Of a DNA stretch of 64,000 nt, positions 9,920 through 17,635 are shown in pieces (positions within the stretch are counted from its first letter, which is position 1; each line of letters starts with the position of its first letter). This DNA is from Psychroserpens luteolus (lineage in GTDB: Bacteria; Bacteroidota; Bacteroidia; Flavobacteriales; Flavobacteriaceae), in assembly GCF_021032705.1 (NCBI RefSeq), contig NZ_JAHVXI010000002.1:1-64000 (forward strand). The letters run 5' to 3'. Both the position numbers and the translations under genes were made by a program. The notes under the pieces are model-generated. The model was not told where the DNA came from and did no database searches. It saw only the letters and a program-made list of their open reading frames with translations.

Positions 9920-11446
9920 CTATTGCTTGATAAATTTGAGTATTTCAAATTGAACACTTGAATTATAGACTTTTAAGAAGTACAATCCAGATTGCAATTG
10001 GGTTACAGCTAGTGAGTTTGATGTAATGTTACCAGTCATGACGCGTCTACCAGAAATGGAATAGATTTCATATGTTGCATTGGTATAGTCTTCCGAAAAA
10101 CCTATGGTATTTGTTACTGGGTTTTGATCAATCTTTAGTTGAGATGAATTCAATTCAATATCATCAACCGACAAGGCTTCCCTTCCATAAACAGCTTGAT
10201 TTCCATTAGAAAGGTTGGTTACAACTAAAGTAGCGTCATCACCTGTTCCTTGAATCTCATAATGTAGCTCTGTCGTGCTATCTGGTCCACTGCTTAATAC
10301 TTGTGTAAAATAATAATTTTCAAAAAGCTCTTCTTCAGCAGTATCACAAAAAGCTAAAGTCACCGAAAAATTTTCGGTGTTAAAGCTTTGTTGTGGATTA
10401 AGATAGTAATCACCGTAAAAACCATTACATACTCCGCTTCCTTGTACCACATAGCCAATACTGTTTGGTGTTGTTTCAAAAGTAATGGAGGGAACAGCTC
10501 CAAAAGGGACAGATATTTGATTAGAGTCTATTACTAGGTTATATACAAACCATTCTCCTAGTAAATTAGTAGTTGGAGGTTCTAAACTGCCAAAAGTTAG
10601 AACTTCACCAATCGTATTAGTTAGTACAAGTGTTTCTCCATTATTTTGAAGATCATAGCTTAAAGGCATACTATCGCTATCACTTAAGATAGAGGAATAC
10701 AAAGGAGTATAAGTCTCGGGGTCACATGAATTTGTTGTTTGATCAAATATGACATAATTAAAATTAGCTTCATTATTTGCTCCATATATTCCATGTGTTC
10801 CAGTTATTTCATTACATCCATCAAAAGTGGGTGCGTCATTCCCAAAAATCGGACCTAAGGTGCTATAAGTTAAAAATTCTATTGAAGGAGAAATAGAGGG
10901 TAGTGTATAGGTGATACCTGTATCGGTTTCAATATTCGCTAAATACCATGTTTTATTAAAAATAGTTATTGTAGGAGCTTGCCTTCTGTAAACTAAAAAA
11001 TTATCATCACTGTTCGTAATAGTAAGTATTTCGTCCTCTCCATCACCAGTAATAGTATAACTTAAATCTTGATAAGGAAAAATGTAGAATCCAATTATTT
11101 CGAGAAATTTATCATAATATCTAGAATGGGCTGTTGTTCCATCACAAGAATCTAAATTAACAAAATAATCATTATCAAAAGAAATACTATTCTCGTTTGG
11201 TAAAGTATATAGACCCACAAATCCTGAACATCCGCCACTACCTGAAAAATCAAACATATTATCATTGTCAGATAAAGTATTGATATTAGAAAAATCAAAG
11301 TTAAATGATCCAAAAAAATAATTGTCTAGTTGATTACCATCAATGTTTAAGTGCTGTAAGTACCATAAGCCTAACAATTGCTCATCTTGAGCTGTTACCA
11401 TAGGTGAAGTAAAAAGGCATATAAGGACAAAGTAGAGTTTTTTCAT
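9920..11446 (-). CDS. T9SS-exported protein with three META-like domains
   Basis: This 508-aa protein starts at ATG 11446 (a TTG nine bases upstream is less likely) with the signal peptide KKLYFVLICLFTSPMVTAQ. Three successive modules each begin with a W-x-L/V motif (LLGLWYLQHLNID, FNKTWYLANIETD, LLGEWFVYNLVID) and contain a conserved C-x-G/E-x-x-G segment, as in the META/HslJ fold. The last 75 residues are a type A T9SS sorting domain ending in FEILKFIKQ. The protein should cross the outer membrane through T9SS and be attached or released. META-type domains in secreted proteins have no general assigned activity. The gene stands alone between a bidirectional terminator and miaE. Confidence 0.85.
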   Translation of the reverse strand: MKKLYFVLICLFTSPMVTAQDEQLLGLWYLQHLNIDGNQLDNYFFGSFNFDFSNINTLSDNDNMFDFSGSGGCSGFVGLYTLPNENSISFDNDYFVNLDSCDGTTAHSRYYDKFLEIIGFYIFPYQDLSYTITGDGEDEILTITNSDDNFLVYRRQAPTITIFNKTWYLANIETDTGITYTLPSISPSIEFLTYSTLGPIFGNDAPTFDGCNEITGTHGIYGANNEANFNYVIFDQTTNSCDPETYTPLYSSILSDSDSMPLSYDLQNNGETLVLTNTIGEVLTFGSLEPPTTNLLGEWFVYNLVIDSNQISVPFGAVPSITFETTPNSIGYVVQGSGVCNGFYGDYYLNPQQSFNTENFSVTLAFCDTAEEELFENYYFTQVLSSGPDSTTELHYEIQGTGDDATLVVTNLSNGNQAVYGREALSVDDIELNSSQLKIDQNPVTNTIGFSEDYTNATYEIYSISGRRVMTGNITSNSLAVTQLQSGLYFLKVYNSSVQFEILKFIKQ

Positions 11447-11483
11447 AACAAGCAAGATTGATTTTTCTTACAAGTTAAGAATT

Positions 11484-12065
11484 TTAACCATGAATGGTCT
11501 CGCTTTTACCTAAATCTTTCATGATATTGGCTTCAAATTCAAGCAATTGTTGCCATTTCTCATCAACTTCTGTACGATCTCCATATTGTCTGGCAAAACC
11601 TAAAAACATGGTGTAGTGATTGGCCTCGCTGACCATTAGTTTTCTGTAAAACTCAGCTAGGTCTTTGTCTTGTAATTCTTCAGAAAGTAACCTGAAGCGT
11701 TCACAGCTCCTGGCTTCGATCAAAGCAGCATACAATAAGCGATGTACTAACTGCGTCGTTCTACTGCCACCTTTTGGAAAGAACTTGAGTAATTGTAAGA
11801 CATACTCATCTTTTCTATCACGACCAAGAACCCAACCATTTGCTAGGATTCGGTCATGAACCATTTTAAAATGACTAATTTCTTCTTTAACGAGCGCTGT
11901 CATCTCTTTAACCAAATCTGTATATTCAGGGAAGCTTACAATTAGTGAAATAGCCGTACTGGCAGCCTTTTGCTCACAATACGCGTGATCTGTAAGGATG
12001 TCTTCTACGTTCTTTTCAACAATGTTGACCCAACGTGGATCTGTTGGTAGTTTTAATCCAAGCAT
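11484..12065 (-). CDS. miaE: tRNA-(ms2io6A)-hydroxylase
   Basis: This 193-aa protein matches the MiaE diiron hydroxylase family throughout. Iron ligands expected from a ferritin-like four-helix bundle are visible: E in YCEQKAAS, E-x-x-H in KEEISHFKMVHD, E in LIEARSCERF and E-x-x-H in SEANHYTMFL. MiaE hydroxylates the isopentenyl group of ms2i6A37 in tRNAs reading U-starting codons, using O2. The partner genes miaA and miaB are not in the window. The start follows the stop of the upstream lipoprotein gene by two bases, which suggests co-transcription with that gene and perhaps dnaX. Confidence 0.95.
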   Translation of the reverse strand: MLGLKLPTDPRWVNIVEKNVEDILTDHAYCEQKAASTAISLIVSFPEYTDLVKEMTALVKEEISHFKMVHDRILANGWVLGRDRKDEYVLQLLKFFPKGGSRTTQLVHRLLYAALIEARSCERFRLLSEELQDKDLAEFYRKLMVSEANHYTMFLGFARQYGDRTEVDEKWQQLLEFEANIMKDLGKSETIHG

Positions 12066-12067
12066 AA

Positions 12068-12631
12068 TTAACTGTGATCTTCAATTAGTGTTAAACGCTC
12101 TTTTCCATTTTTATCGATGAGCATTTCGTAGAATTTATAGGCTTTGTTATTCGGATTTACAAAAGAGATACCCAATGCTAATGTAGTTGTATTTGAGGCG
12201 TCTTGATCTATCCAAATATGTTCGAGCGTAGCATTTTTCCAAAATTCTGAATTTGAATAATCTCTAAATTCTTCTGCTGAAATATGCTTTTCGTATATTA
12301 TTTTATCAGAAACAGCCACTAGAATATCAGATTCAAAAACACGATGGTACTTTGTAAGTTCTGTACTGTTTTTTGATAAAGAATGCACAGGAATTTCGCT
12401 ATCCATTGATGTGTAATTTTTTATGCTCACAAGAAACGTATTTGAAATTACTGAATCTGTTTTTATTTCTGTGTATGTTTCAGGATAATAGGACTTTAAA
12501 GATTCAATTTTAAAGTTTTTATTGAAATCTGAAACAGCATTTTCTAATCGCTCTTTTTTACTAGTTCTTCTATCACAAGACATCAAAACTAACACTAATA
12601 AACATGGAACTAATAGGATTAACTTTTTCAT
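12068..12631 (-). CDS. Hypothetical lipoprotein
   Basis: This 187-aa protein has a lipoprotein signal (KKLILLVPCLLVLVLMSC, lipobox LMSC, Cys19) followed by the positively charged DRRTSKKER. The rest alternates predicted helix and strand without a motif I recognise; TTTLALGISFVNPNNKAYKFYEM is the most conserved-looking stretch. It lies 10 bp after dnaX and 2 bp before miaE on the same strand, so it is probably part of a dnaX-lipoprotein-miaE transcript. Its function is unknown. Confidence 0.8.
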   Translation of the reverse strand: MKKLILLVPCLLVLVLMSCDRRTSKKERLENAVSDFNKNFKIESLKSYYPETYTEIKTDSVISNTFLVSIKNYTSMDSEIPVHSLSKNSTELTKYHRVFESDILVAVSDKIIYEKHISAEEFRDYSNSEFWKNATLEHIWIDQDASNTTTLALGISFVNPNNKAYKFYEMLIDKNGKERLTLIEDHS

Positions 12632-12641
12632 GATATATGTA

Positions 12642-14360
12642 TTAAATGTCTAAACCAAATGTTTTTCTAAGCACCTCGATACTCGGATTTTTCTCTTTTA
12701 ACTTCTCATATTTTTCTTGAGTTGTAAAAGCATATTTCTTTGAAATCTCTTCATTGACACTAATATCGAGTTTTAAATTAAAATTCTGAAGTGTTTTACG
12801 CAGAAATTCCATTAAAGGATATTGTGCTCTTTCTAATTCAACTCTCAAAGTATCGTTTGGAAATTCAAGCTGTATATCTGTTCCATTTAATCCTGGCTTG
12901 CCCATTTCTAAGATGGAAGCCATAATTTTCTCGCCTTTTTTATGCAATTGAGCAATATAGGCATTCCAGGCGTCATGAAATTGTTCTTCTGTAAACTCTT
13001 CAGTTGGTAAGTCATCAACATCAATAACAACCTCCATTTGCTTAATTTGATGTTCTTTTTTGGCTCTAATACTTTTTAGAGATAATCCAGAAGTACGCTG
13101 ATCTTTCTTTAATTCTAAAACTGGTTTTGGAGGTTCGGCTGTAATAGGATTGTCAATCACATTTTGATTGTCATCTTTTACAGTCTTTGCCTGTGGTACT
13201 AAAGTTTCCTTAGACTTCGGAATGCTAACCGGAATTGGAGTGATGCCCTTAGCTTTAAAATAGGATGGCGGAATTATGTAATGTTTGCTATTTTTTTTTT
13301 CTCCATCAAAAGTGATAGAGGCAAGTTGCATTAAGCATAGTTCAACCAGTAAGCGTTGATTTTTACTGCTTTTATATTTTAAATCACAGTCGTTGGCAAG
13401 CTCTATGCCTTTTATGAGGAACTCATGAGGCGCTTTTCTTGATTGTTCTAGATATTTTGCTTTGGTATCATCACCAACTTCAAGAAGTTCGATGGTCTGC
13501 TCATTTTGACAAACCAATAAATCTCTAAAATGCGAGGCTAGACCAGCTATAAAGTGATGGCCATCAAAACCTTTAGAAAGTGTATGGTTAAACTGAATGA
13601 GTAATTCTGGTATTTTATTGTCTAAAATGAGGTTAGTACTATTGAAATATGTTTCATAGTCTAGAACATTTAGATTTTCGGTAACGGCCTGTCGTGTAAG
13701 TTCTTTTCCAGAGAAGCTTACCACACGATCAAAAATAGATAAGGCATCACGCATGGCACCATCAGCTTTTTGAGCTATGATGTGCAAAGCATCATCTTCG
13801 GCATTTATACCTTGCTCTTTGGCGATATACTTCAAATACTCTTTAGCATCTTTTACTGTAATACGTTTAAAATCGAAGATTTGACAACGCGATAAGATTG
13901 TTGGAATAATCTTATGCTTTTCGGTAGTGGCTAAAATAAATATACAATGTTTAGGTGGTTCTTCTAACGTCTTTAGAAAGGCATTAAAAGCGGCTTGAGA
14001 AAGCATGTGAACCTCATCAATGATATAGACCTTGTATTTTCCAACTTGTGGCGGAATACGAACCTGATCTGTAAGACTTCGAATGTCATCAACCGAGTTA
14101 TTAGATGCGGCATCTAATTCGAAAATATTAAAAGCAAAATCTTCATCATCAGTTTCTGAACCGTCACTATTAATCATCTTGGCCAAAATACGAGCGCAAG
14201 TTGTTTTTCCAACACCTCTTGGGCCAGTAAACAACAAGGCTTGGGCTAAATGATTATTTTCAATGGCATTTAATAATGTATTTGTAATAGCTTGTTGACC
14301 AACAACATCCTTGAATGTTTGTGGTCTGTATTTACGTGCAGATACTACAAAGTGTTCCAT
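12642..14360 (-). CDS. dnaX: DNA polymerase III subunit gamma/tau
   Basis: This 572-aa clamp-loader ATPase opens with SARKYRPQTFKDVVGQ. It carries Walker A GPRGVGKTT (residues 46-54), Walker B YIIDEVHMLS, the sensor region LATTEKHKIIPTILSRCQ with the SRC motif, and AAA+ lid and collar domains. A proline/lysine-rich linker near 360-430 leads to a tau-type C-terminal domain (residues about 450-570) expected to bind the polymerase alpha subunit. The four-cysteine zinc module usually found between Walker A and the FELDAASNN motif is absent: the segment reads MINSDGSETDDEDFAFN. It probably leads a transcript with the lipoprotein gene and miaE. Confidence 0.96.
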   Translation of the reverse strand: MEHFVVSARKYRPQTFKDVVGQQAITNTLLNAIENNHLAQALLFTGPRGVGKTTCARILAKMINSDGSETDDEDFAFNIFELDAASNNSVDDIRSLTDQVRIPPQVGKYKVYIIDEVHMLSQAAFNAFLKTLEEPPKHCIFILATTEKHKIIPTILSRCQIFDFKRITVKDAKEYLKYIAKEQGINAEDDALHIIAQKADGAMRDALSIFDRVVSFSGKELTRQAVTENLNVLDYETYFNSTNLILDNKIPELLIQFNHTLSKGFDGHHFIAGLASHFRDLLVCQNEQTIELLEVGDDTKAKYLEQSRKAPHEFLIKGIELANDCDLKYKSSKNQRLLVELCLMQLASITFDGEKKNSKHYIIPPSYFKAKGITPIPVSIPKSKETLVPQAKTVKDDNQNVIDNPITAEPPKPVLELKKDQRTSGLSLKSIRAKKEHQIKQMEVVIDVDDLPTEEFTEEQFHDAWNAYIAQLHKKGEKIMASILEMGKPGLNGTDIQLEFPNDTLRVELERAQYPLMEFLRKTLQNFNLKLDISVNEEISKKYAFTTQEKYEKLKEKNPSIEVLRKTFGLDI

Positions 14361-14451
14361 GAAAAAAACTTAGAAGAACAAAGTTAAAAATTCAGTTTAA
14401 AATTAAGAATTATGTCGCTTTAATTTAGGAGGAGTTATTAACAATTAATTG

Positions 14452-14459
14452 TATTTTTG
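14452..14459 (+). promoter_or_regulatory. rnpB: Predicted -7 element of rnpB
   Basis: TATTTTTG matches TAnnTTTG exactly and ends six bases before the predicted 5' end of RNase P RNA (14465), which is the expected distance. The -33 region has no exact TTG. Confidence 0.6.
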
Positions 14460-14464
14460 CACCA

Positions 14465-14798
14465 AGCAGATCGCCTTATCGCAGTGGCATTTATTGTCTC
14501 TGAGGAAAGTCCGAACACCATAGTGCAATCATAGTGGTTAACAGCCATCCATCGTAAGGTGAGGAAAAGTGCAACAGAAAGAATGTACAGGTTAAGCTGT
14601 AGTGAAATCAGGTAAACTCTATGTGGTGCAATGTCATGTATACCAACGCTTGAGTGCTGCACGCGCGATTGTTGGAGGGTAGGCAGCTAAAGTTTGCTAG
14701 TAATAGTAAACGTAGATAAATGATAAGGGCTTTTCTTTTTTTGAGAATTCATTTTCTCAAAAAAAGAAAATGTACAGAATTCGGCTTATAGATCTGCT
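14465..14798 (+). ncRNA. rnpB: RNase P RNA, bacterial type A
   Basis: The ends pair as helix P1: AGCAGATC (14465-14472) with GATCTGCT (14791-14798). Universal signatures appear in order: GAGGAAAGTCC near 14501, ACAGAAA near 14574, GTAGATAAATGAT near 14711 and ACAGAATTCGGCTTATA near 14774. The RNA is the catalytic part of RNase P and matures tRNA 5' ends. A striking AT-only-rich 17-bp hairpin sits just before the 3' signature, at the P19 position. A T-run follows the 3' end and can serve as terminator. A 74-codon frame on the opposite strand is fortuitous. Confidence 0.97.
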
Positions 14799-14806
14799 TT
14801 TTTCTT

Positions 14807-14825
14807 TTTTGACACGTTTTGACAC
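14807..14825 (+). promoter_or_regulatory. 19-nt direct-repeat box, copy 1 (before the TPR-HTH regulator)
   Basis: TTTTGACACGTTTTGACAC is two TTTTGACAC units with a 10-bp period, 56 bp before the regulator ATG and just past the rnpB terminator. An identical box precedes the next gene (16514-16532). A 10-bp period places both half-sites on one face of the helix, as expected for a regulator binding site. Confidence 0.6.
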
Positions 14826-14881
14826 TTTAGTTATGGTCGTTTTCTTCTGTTCTGATTTTTGATAATCATTAGTTTTATAAC

Positions 14882-16510
14882 ATGAAATGTATTATATCAT
14901 ATATCCTATTTTTTTCCTTGTCACTTTCAGTTTTATCTCAGGAAATAGATAGTGTTAGAGTTATTTTAGAAAGTAATTTAAAGGAAGCAAATTCAGATGC
15001 TCAAAAATTAAAGGCTATGTTGGCTTTGGGAGAACTTGAATTGGATCATAATTTTACAAAAGCAAAGTATATCATTAATGATGCATTTGAATTAATTAAT
15101 AAAACACCTACAAAATTCACTAATCATGAAAAGGCTTTAGTATTAGTTCAATATGGTGTGCTTAAAAGACGTTTGGGTAAACACGTTGAGGCTTTAGATA
15201 GCTACCTCCAAGCTTTAAAACGATTTGAGGTAGACGAAGACAATAAAAATATAGCAGATGTGTATCATAACATCGCAATGGTCTACAGGTCACAAAAAGA
15301 GTATCGTAAATCAATTCAATATTTTAAAAAATCTATAGCAGTTAATCAGGCTTTAGATAATAATCACGGCGTGGCACAGGCGACTCTAATGCTTGGAGTC
15401 TCTTATAGTAGTACTAAACAATTAGATTCGGCATTGATTTGTTATAACAAGGCAAAAGCCATTTTTAATACACTTAATGCTGACGAACAACTTCAAGAGG
15501 TTAATGACAATTTAGTAGCGATTTATAGAAAGCAGCAAGACTATGATGCGGCTTTGAATCTTAGTTTAAAAAACGTCGATTATTCGAAGCGTAAAGGAAA
15601 GCAATTGGCTTTGTGCGGAAATTACTATGATACCGCTTTAGTTTATGAAAAACTTAAAGCCTATAAACTGGCTGGTAAATATGTAGATTCCTCAATAAAA
15701 TTAGCAAAGAAGGAAAAATTTATTCATCGTATAGCAAAAGGCTATAAAAAGCGTTCGCAATTATGGAATAAATTAGAGAATTATGGAGCAGCATATAGAG
15801 ATTATAAGCGTTTTAAAAAATATTCAGATTCTATTTTTAATATAGAAACGGTATCACAAATTCAAGAATTAGAACTGAAATATACTTTTGAAAAAGAACA
15901 GCAAGAAGCTAAATTGATTACAGAAAATGAACGCTCCAAAAAATGGTTGTATTTAGCTTTGTTTATTCTAACATTAATTGGGGCCATTACGATCACCTTA
16001 TTAGTACGAAAAAATTATAGAAATAAAATTGAATTAGCACGTATAAATCATAAAGCCGAGACACTGTCTTTAGATCAGGAAATTAAAAATAAAGAAGTTA
16101 ATGTTAAACAACTTATTGCAGATAATACGATGCGATTGGATTTTAAAAAGGAATTATTGGATCGCATTAGAAATGGTAATGAGACAGCAGATGCTAAAGA
16201 ATTTATTTCAAAACTCGCCAATGATTTAAGGCTTCAAATTGAAACAGAAAGTAAATTATCTAATTTGCAATATACCATCGACGCTACGAATATATCATTC
16301 GATACTATTTTGAAAACACGCTTCTCTGACTTAACAAAAGGGGAGCGAGAAGTTGCTTCTTTATTGCGCTTAAACTTGAGTGTAAAAGAAATTATGACGA
16401 TTCGTAATGTTTCTGAAGACTCTGTTAAATCTATGCGTCGTCGTATTCGGAAGAAAATGCAAGTTCCTAAAGCACAACGTATAGAAGATTTTATTCAATC
16501 GCTCAATTAA
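14882..16510 (+). CDS. Membrane-anchored TPR protein with C-terminal LuxR-type HTH
   Basis: This 542-aa protein has a signal peptide (IISYILFFSLSLSVLSQ) and then about six TPR repeats (for example VYHNIAMVYRSQKEYRKSIQYFKKS). A coiled-coil leads to one transmembrane helix (WLYLALFILTLIGAITITLLV, residues about 358-378). A cytoplasmic coiled-coil and a HTH of LuxR type follow (LTKGEREVASLLRLNLSVKEI, then SVKSMRRRIRKKM). The layout places the TPR sensor in the periplasm and the DNA-binding domain inside the cell, so it can transmit an envelope signal without phosphorelay. This architecture is common in Bacteroidota but mostly uncharacterised. Identical 19-nt boxes precede this gene and the next, hinting at autoregulation and local control. 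Confidence 0.88.
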   Translation: MKCIISYILFFSLSLSVLSQEIDSVRVILESNLKEANSDAQKLKAMLALGELELDHNFTKAKYIINDAFELINKTPTKFTNHEKALVLVQYGVLKRRLGKHVEALDSYLQALKRFEVDEDNKNIADVYHNIAMVYRSQKEYRKSIQYFKKSIAVNQALDNNHGVAQATLMLGVSYSSTKQLDSALICYNKAKAIFNTLNADEQLQEVNDNLVAIYRKQQDYDAALNLSLKNVDYSKRKGKQLALCGNYYDTALVYEKLKAYKLAGKYVDSSIKLAKKEKFIHRIAKGYKKRSQLWNKLENYGAAYRDYKRFKKYSDSIFNIETVSQIQELELKYTFEKEQQEAKLITENERSKKWLYLALFILTLIGAITITLLVRKNYRNKIELARINHKAETLSLDQEIKNKEVNVKQLIADNTMRLDFKKELLDRIRNGNETADAKEFISKLANDLRLQIETESKLSNLQYTIDATNISFDTILKTRFSDLTKGEREVASLLRLNLSVKEIMTIRNVSEDSVKSMRRRIRKKMQVPKAQRIEDFIQSLN

Positions 16511-16513
16511 GAC

Positions 16514-16532
16514 TTTTGACACGTTTTGACAC
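16514..16532 (+). promoter_or_regulatory. 19-nt direct-repeat box, copy 2 (before the T9SS protein gene)
   Basis: TTTTGACACGTTTTGACAC is identical to the copy at 14807-14825 and lies 64 bp before the ATG at 16597. Here it runs into the 10-bp palindrome GACACGTGTC (16528-16537) and then TTTTGTCG, which could be a third imperfect unit. A near -7 element, TATTTTAG (16566-16573), follows. Confidence 0.6.
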
Positions 16533-16596
16533 GTGTCTTTTGTCGGTTTGAAACATTTAGCTATGTATTTTAGCAGAAATTTCAAACCCTTAATCG

Positions 16597-17601
16597 ATGA
16601 AACCTACTTTCTTACTGTTACTTTTTAGTTTACTAACATACAGTACTAATGCTCAAATCACTCAAGATAATACGGCATTAAGTGGTTTAGTACCTTCAGA
16701 CTCTCCAGTTGCTATTACTGTACCTACAGGGAATAATAAGGCGTTGATTATGGTGATCAGCGATGCTAGCTCAGCTCAAATTTCTGATATACAAAATTTT
16801 AATGGCTTGCCAGTATATAGCTTAAATGATTCTAGTTCTGAGACTAAAGTTTTCATAGTCTACTTAGGTGATGTCACTACCGAATTTGTTGCAGATTTAA
16901 ATTTTTCAAAAGGTATAAATACAGTATTTACTTTAAATAATGTAGAGCAAACTATAGATGATACTAAACTTAATGATTTTGAAAACATCATTGGGCAAAA
17001 GCCTGTATTTATGCATTTAGGTAGTTTAAATAAAGAGCCAGGTGATTTTGTAATAAATGGATTTGAAATAAGTAACTCACTTGGAGGTGAATGCACACAA
17101 CCAGAGTTTAGTGTTTTTAATTCTCATGGAAACACAGTCAACCTTGAGTTTGAACAATCTACTGGAGTAGGATCGGGTCTTCAATGGACTATTTATTCGT
17201 CTATTGTTTCCAATTCTAACGAGTTTACAATTTGGTCTTTAGCAGATAATTGTTTCGATGATACCACTGGTCGTTATGCTGATGACTTTCGATATTATGC
17301 AGTTAGACACTATAGTATTATTATAAAATCTGTACCAGCACAAACACTTACAGTTATAGAAGATGAAAATGAGCAGGACTTTAAGGTATTTCCAAACCCA
17401 GCACATACAATTCTAAATTTTAATAGAGAATTGACAGGAATCTATAAAGTTGTTGATATACTCGGCAAGGTAGTTATTGAAAAACATACCAGTAATACCT
17501 ATAAAAATATAGATGTCACTCATCTTTCTTCAGGTACTTATGTATTAAAATTTACAACCGAAAACAGTACAGTTATTGAACATAAATTTATTAAAAACTA
17601 A
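16597..17601 (+). CDS. T9SS-exported protein of unknown function
   Basis: This 334-aa protein has a signal peptide (PTFLLLLFSLLTYSTNAQ) and a type A sorting domain (residues about 260-334: FKVFPNPAHTILNF, SSGTYVLKFTTENSTVIEHKFIKN). The central 230 residues are beta-rich, with only two or three cysteines and no motif I can name. It is expected on the cell surface or outside the cell. It follows the TPR-HTH regulator and has the same 19-nt box upstream as that gene, so the regulator may control it. The LRR gene begins 34 bp downstream, probably in the same transcript. Confidence 0.82.
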   Translation: MKPTFLLLLFSLLTYSTNAQITQDNTALSGLVPSDSPVAITVPTGNNKALIMVISDASSAQISDIQNFNGLPVYSLNDSSSETKVFIVYLGDVTTEFVADLNFSKGINTVFTLNNVEQTIDDTKLNDFENIIGQKPVFMHLGSLNKEPGDFVINGFEISNSLGGECTQPEFSVFNSHGNTVNLEFEQSTGVGSGLQWTIYSSIVSNSNEFTIWSLADNCFDDTTGRYADDFRYYAVRHYSIIIKSVPAQTLTVIEDENEQDFKVFPNPAHTILNFNRELTGIYKVVDILGKVVIEKHTSNTYKNIDVTHLSSGTYVLKFTTENSTVIEHKFIKN

Positions 17602-17635
17602 ACCTATAAATTAATTTAACCTCAAACCCTTTTAT

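Noticed and set aside
14438-14662. Minus-strand frame of 74 codons
   Set aside because: It lies across RNase P RNA, whose structure and signatures explain the sequence.
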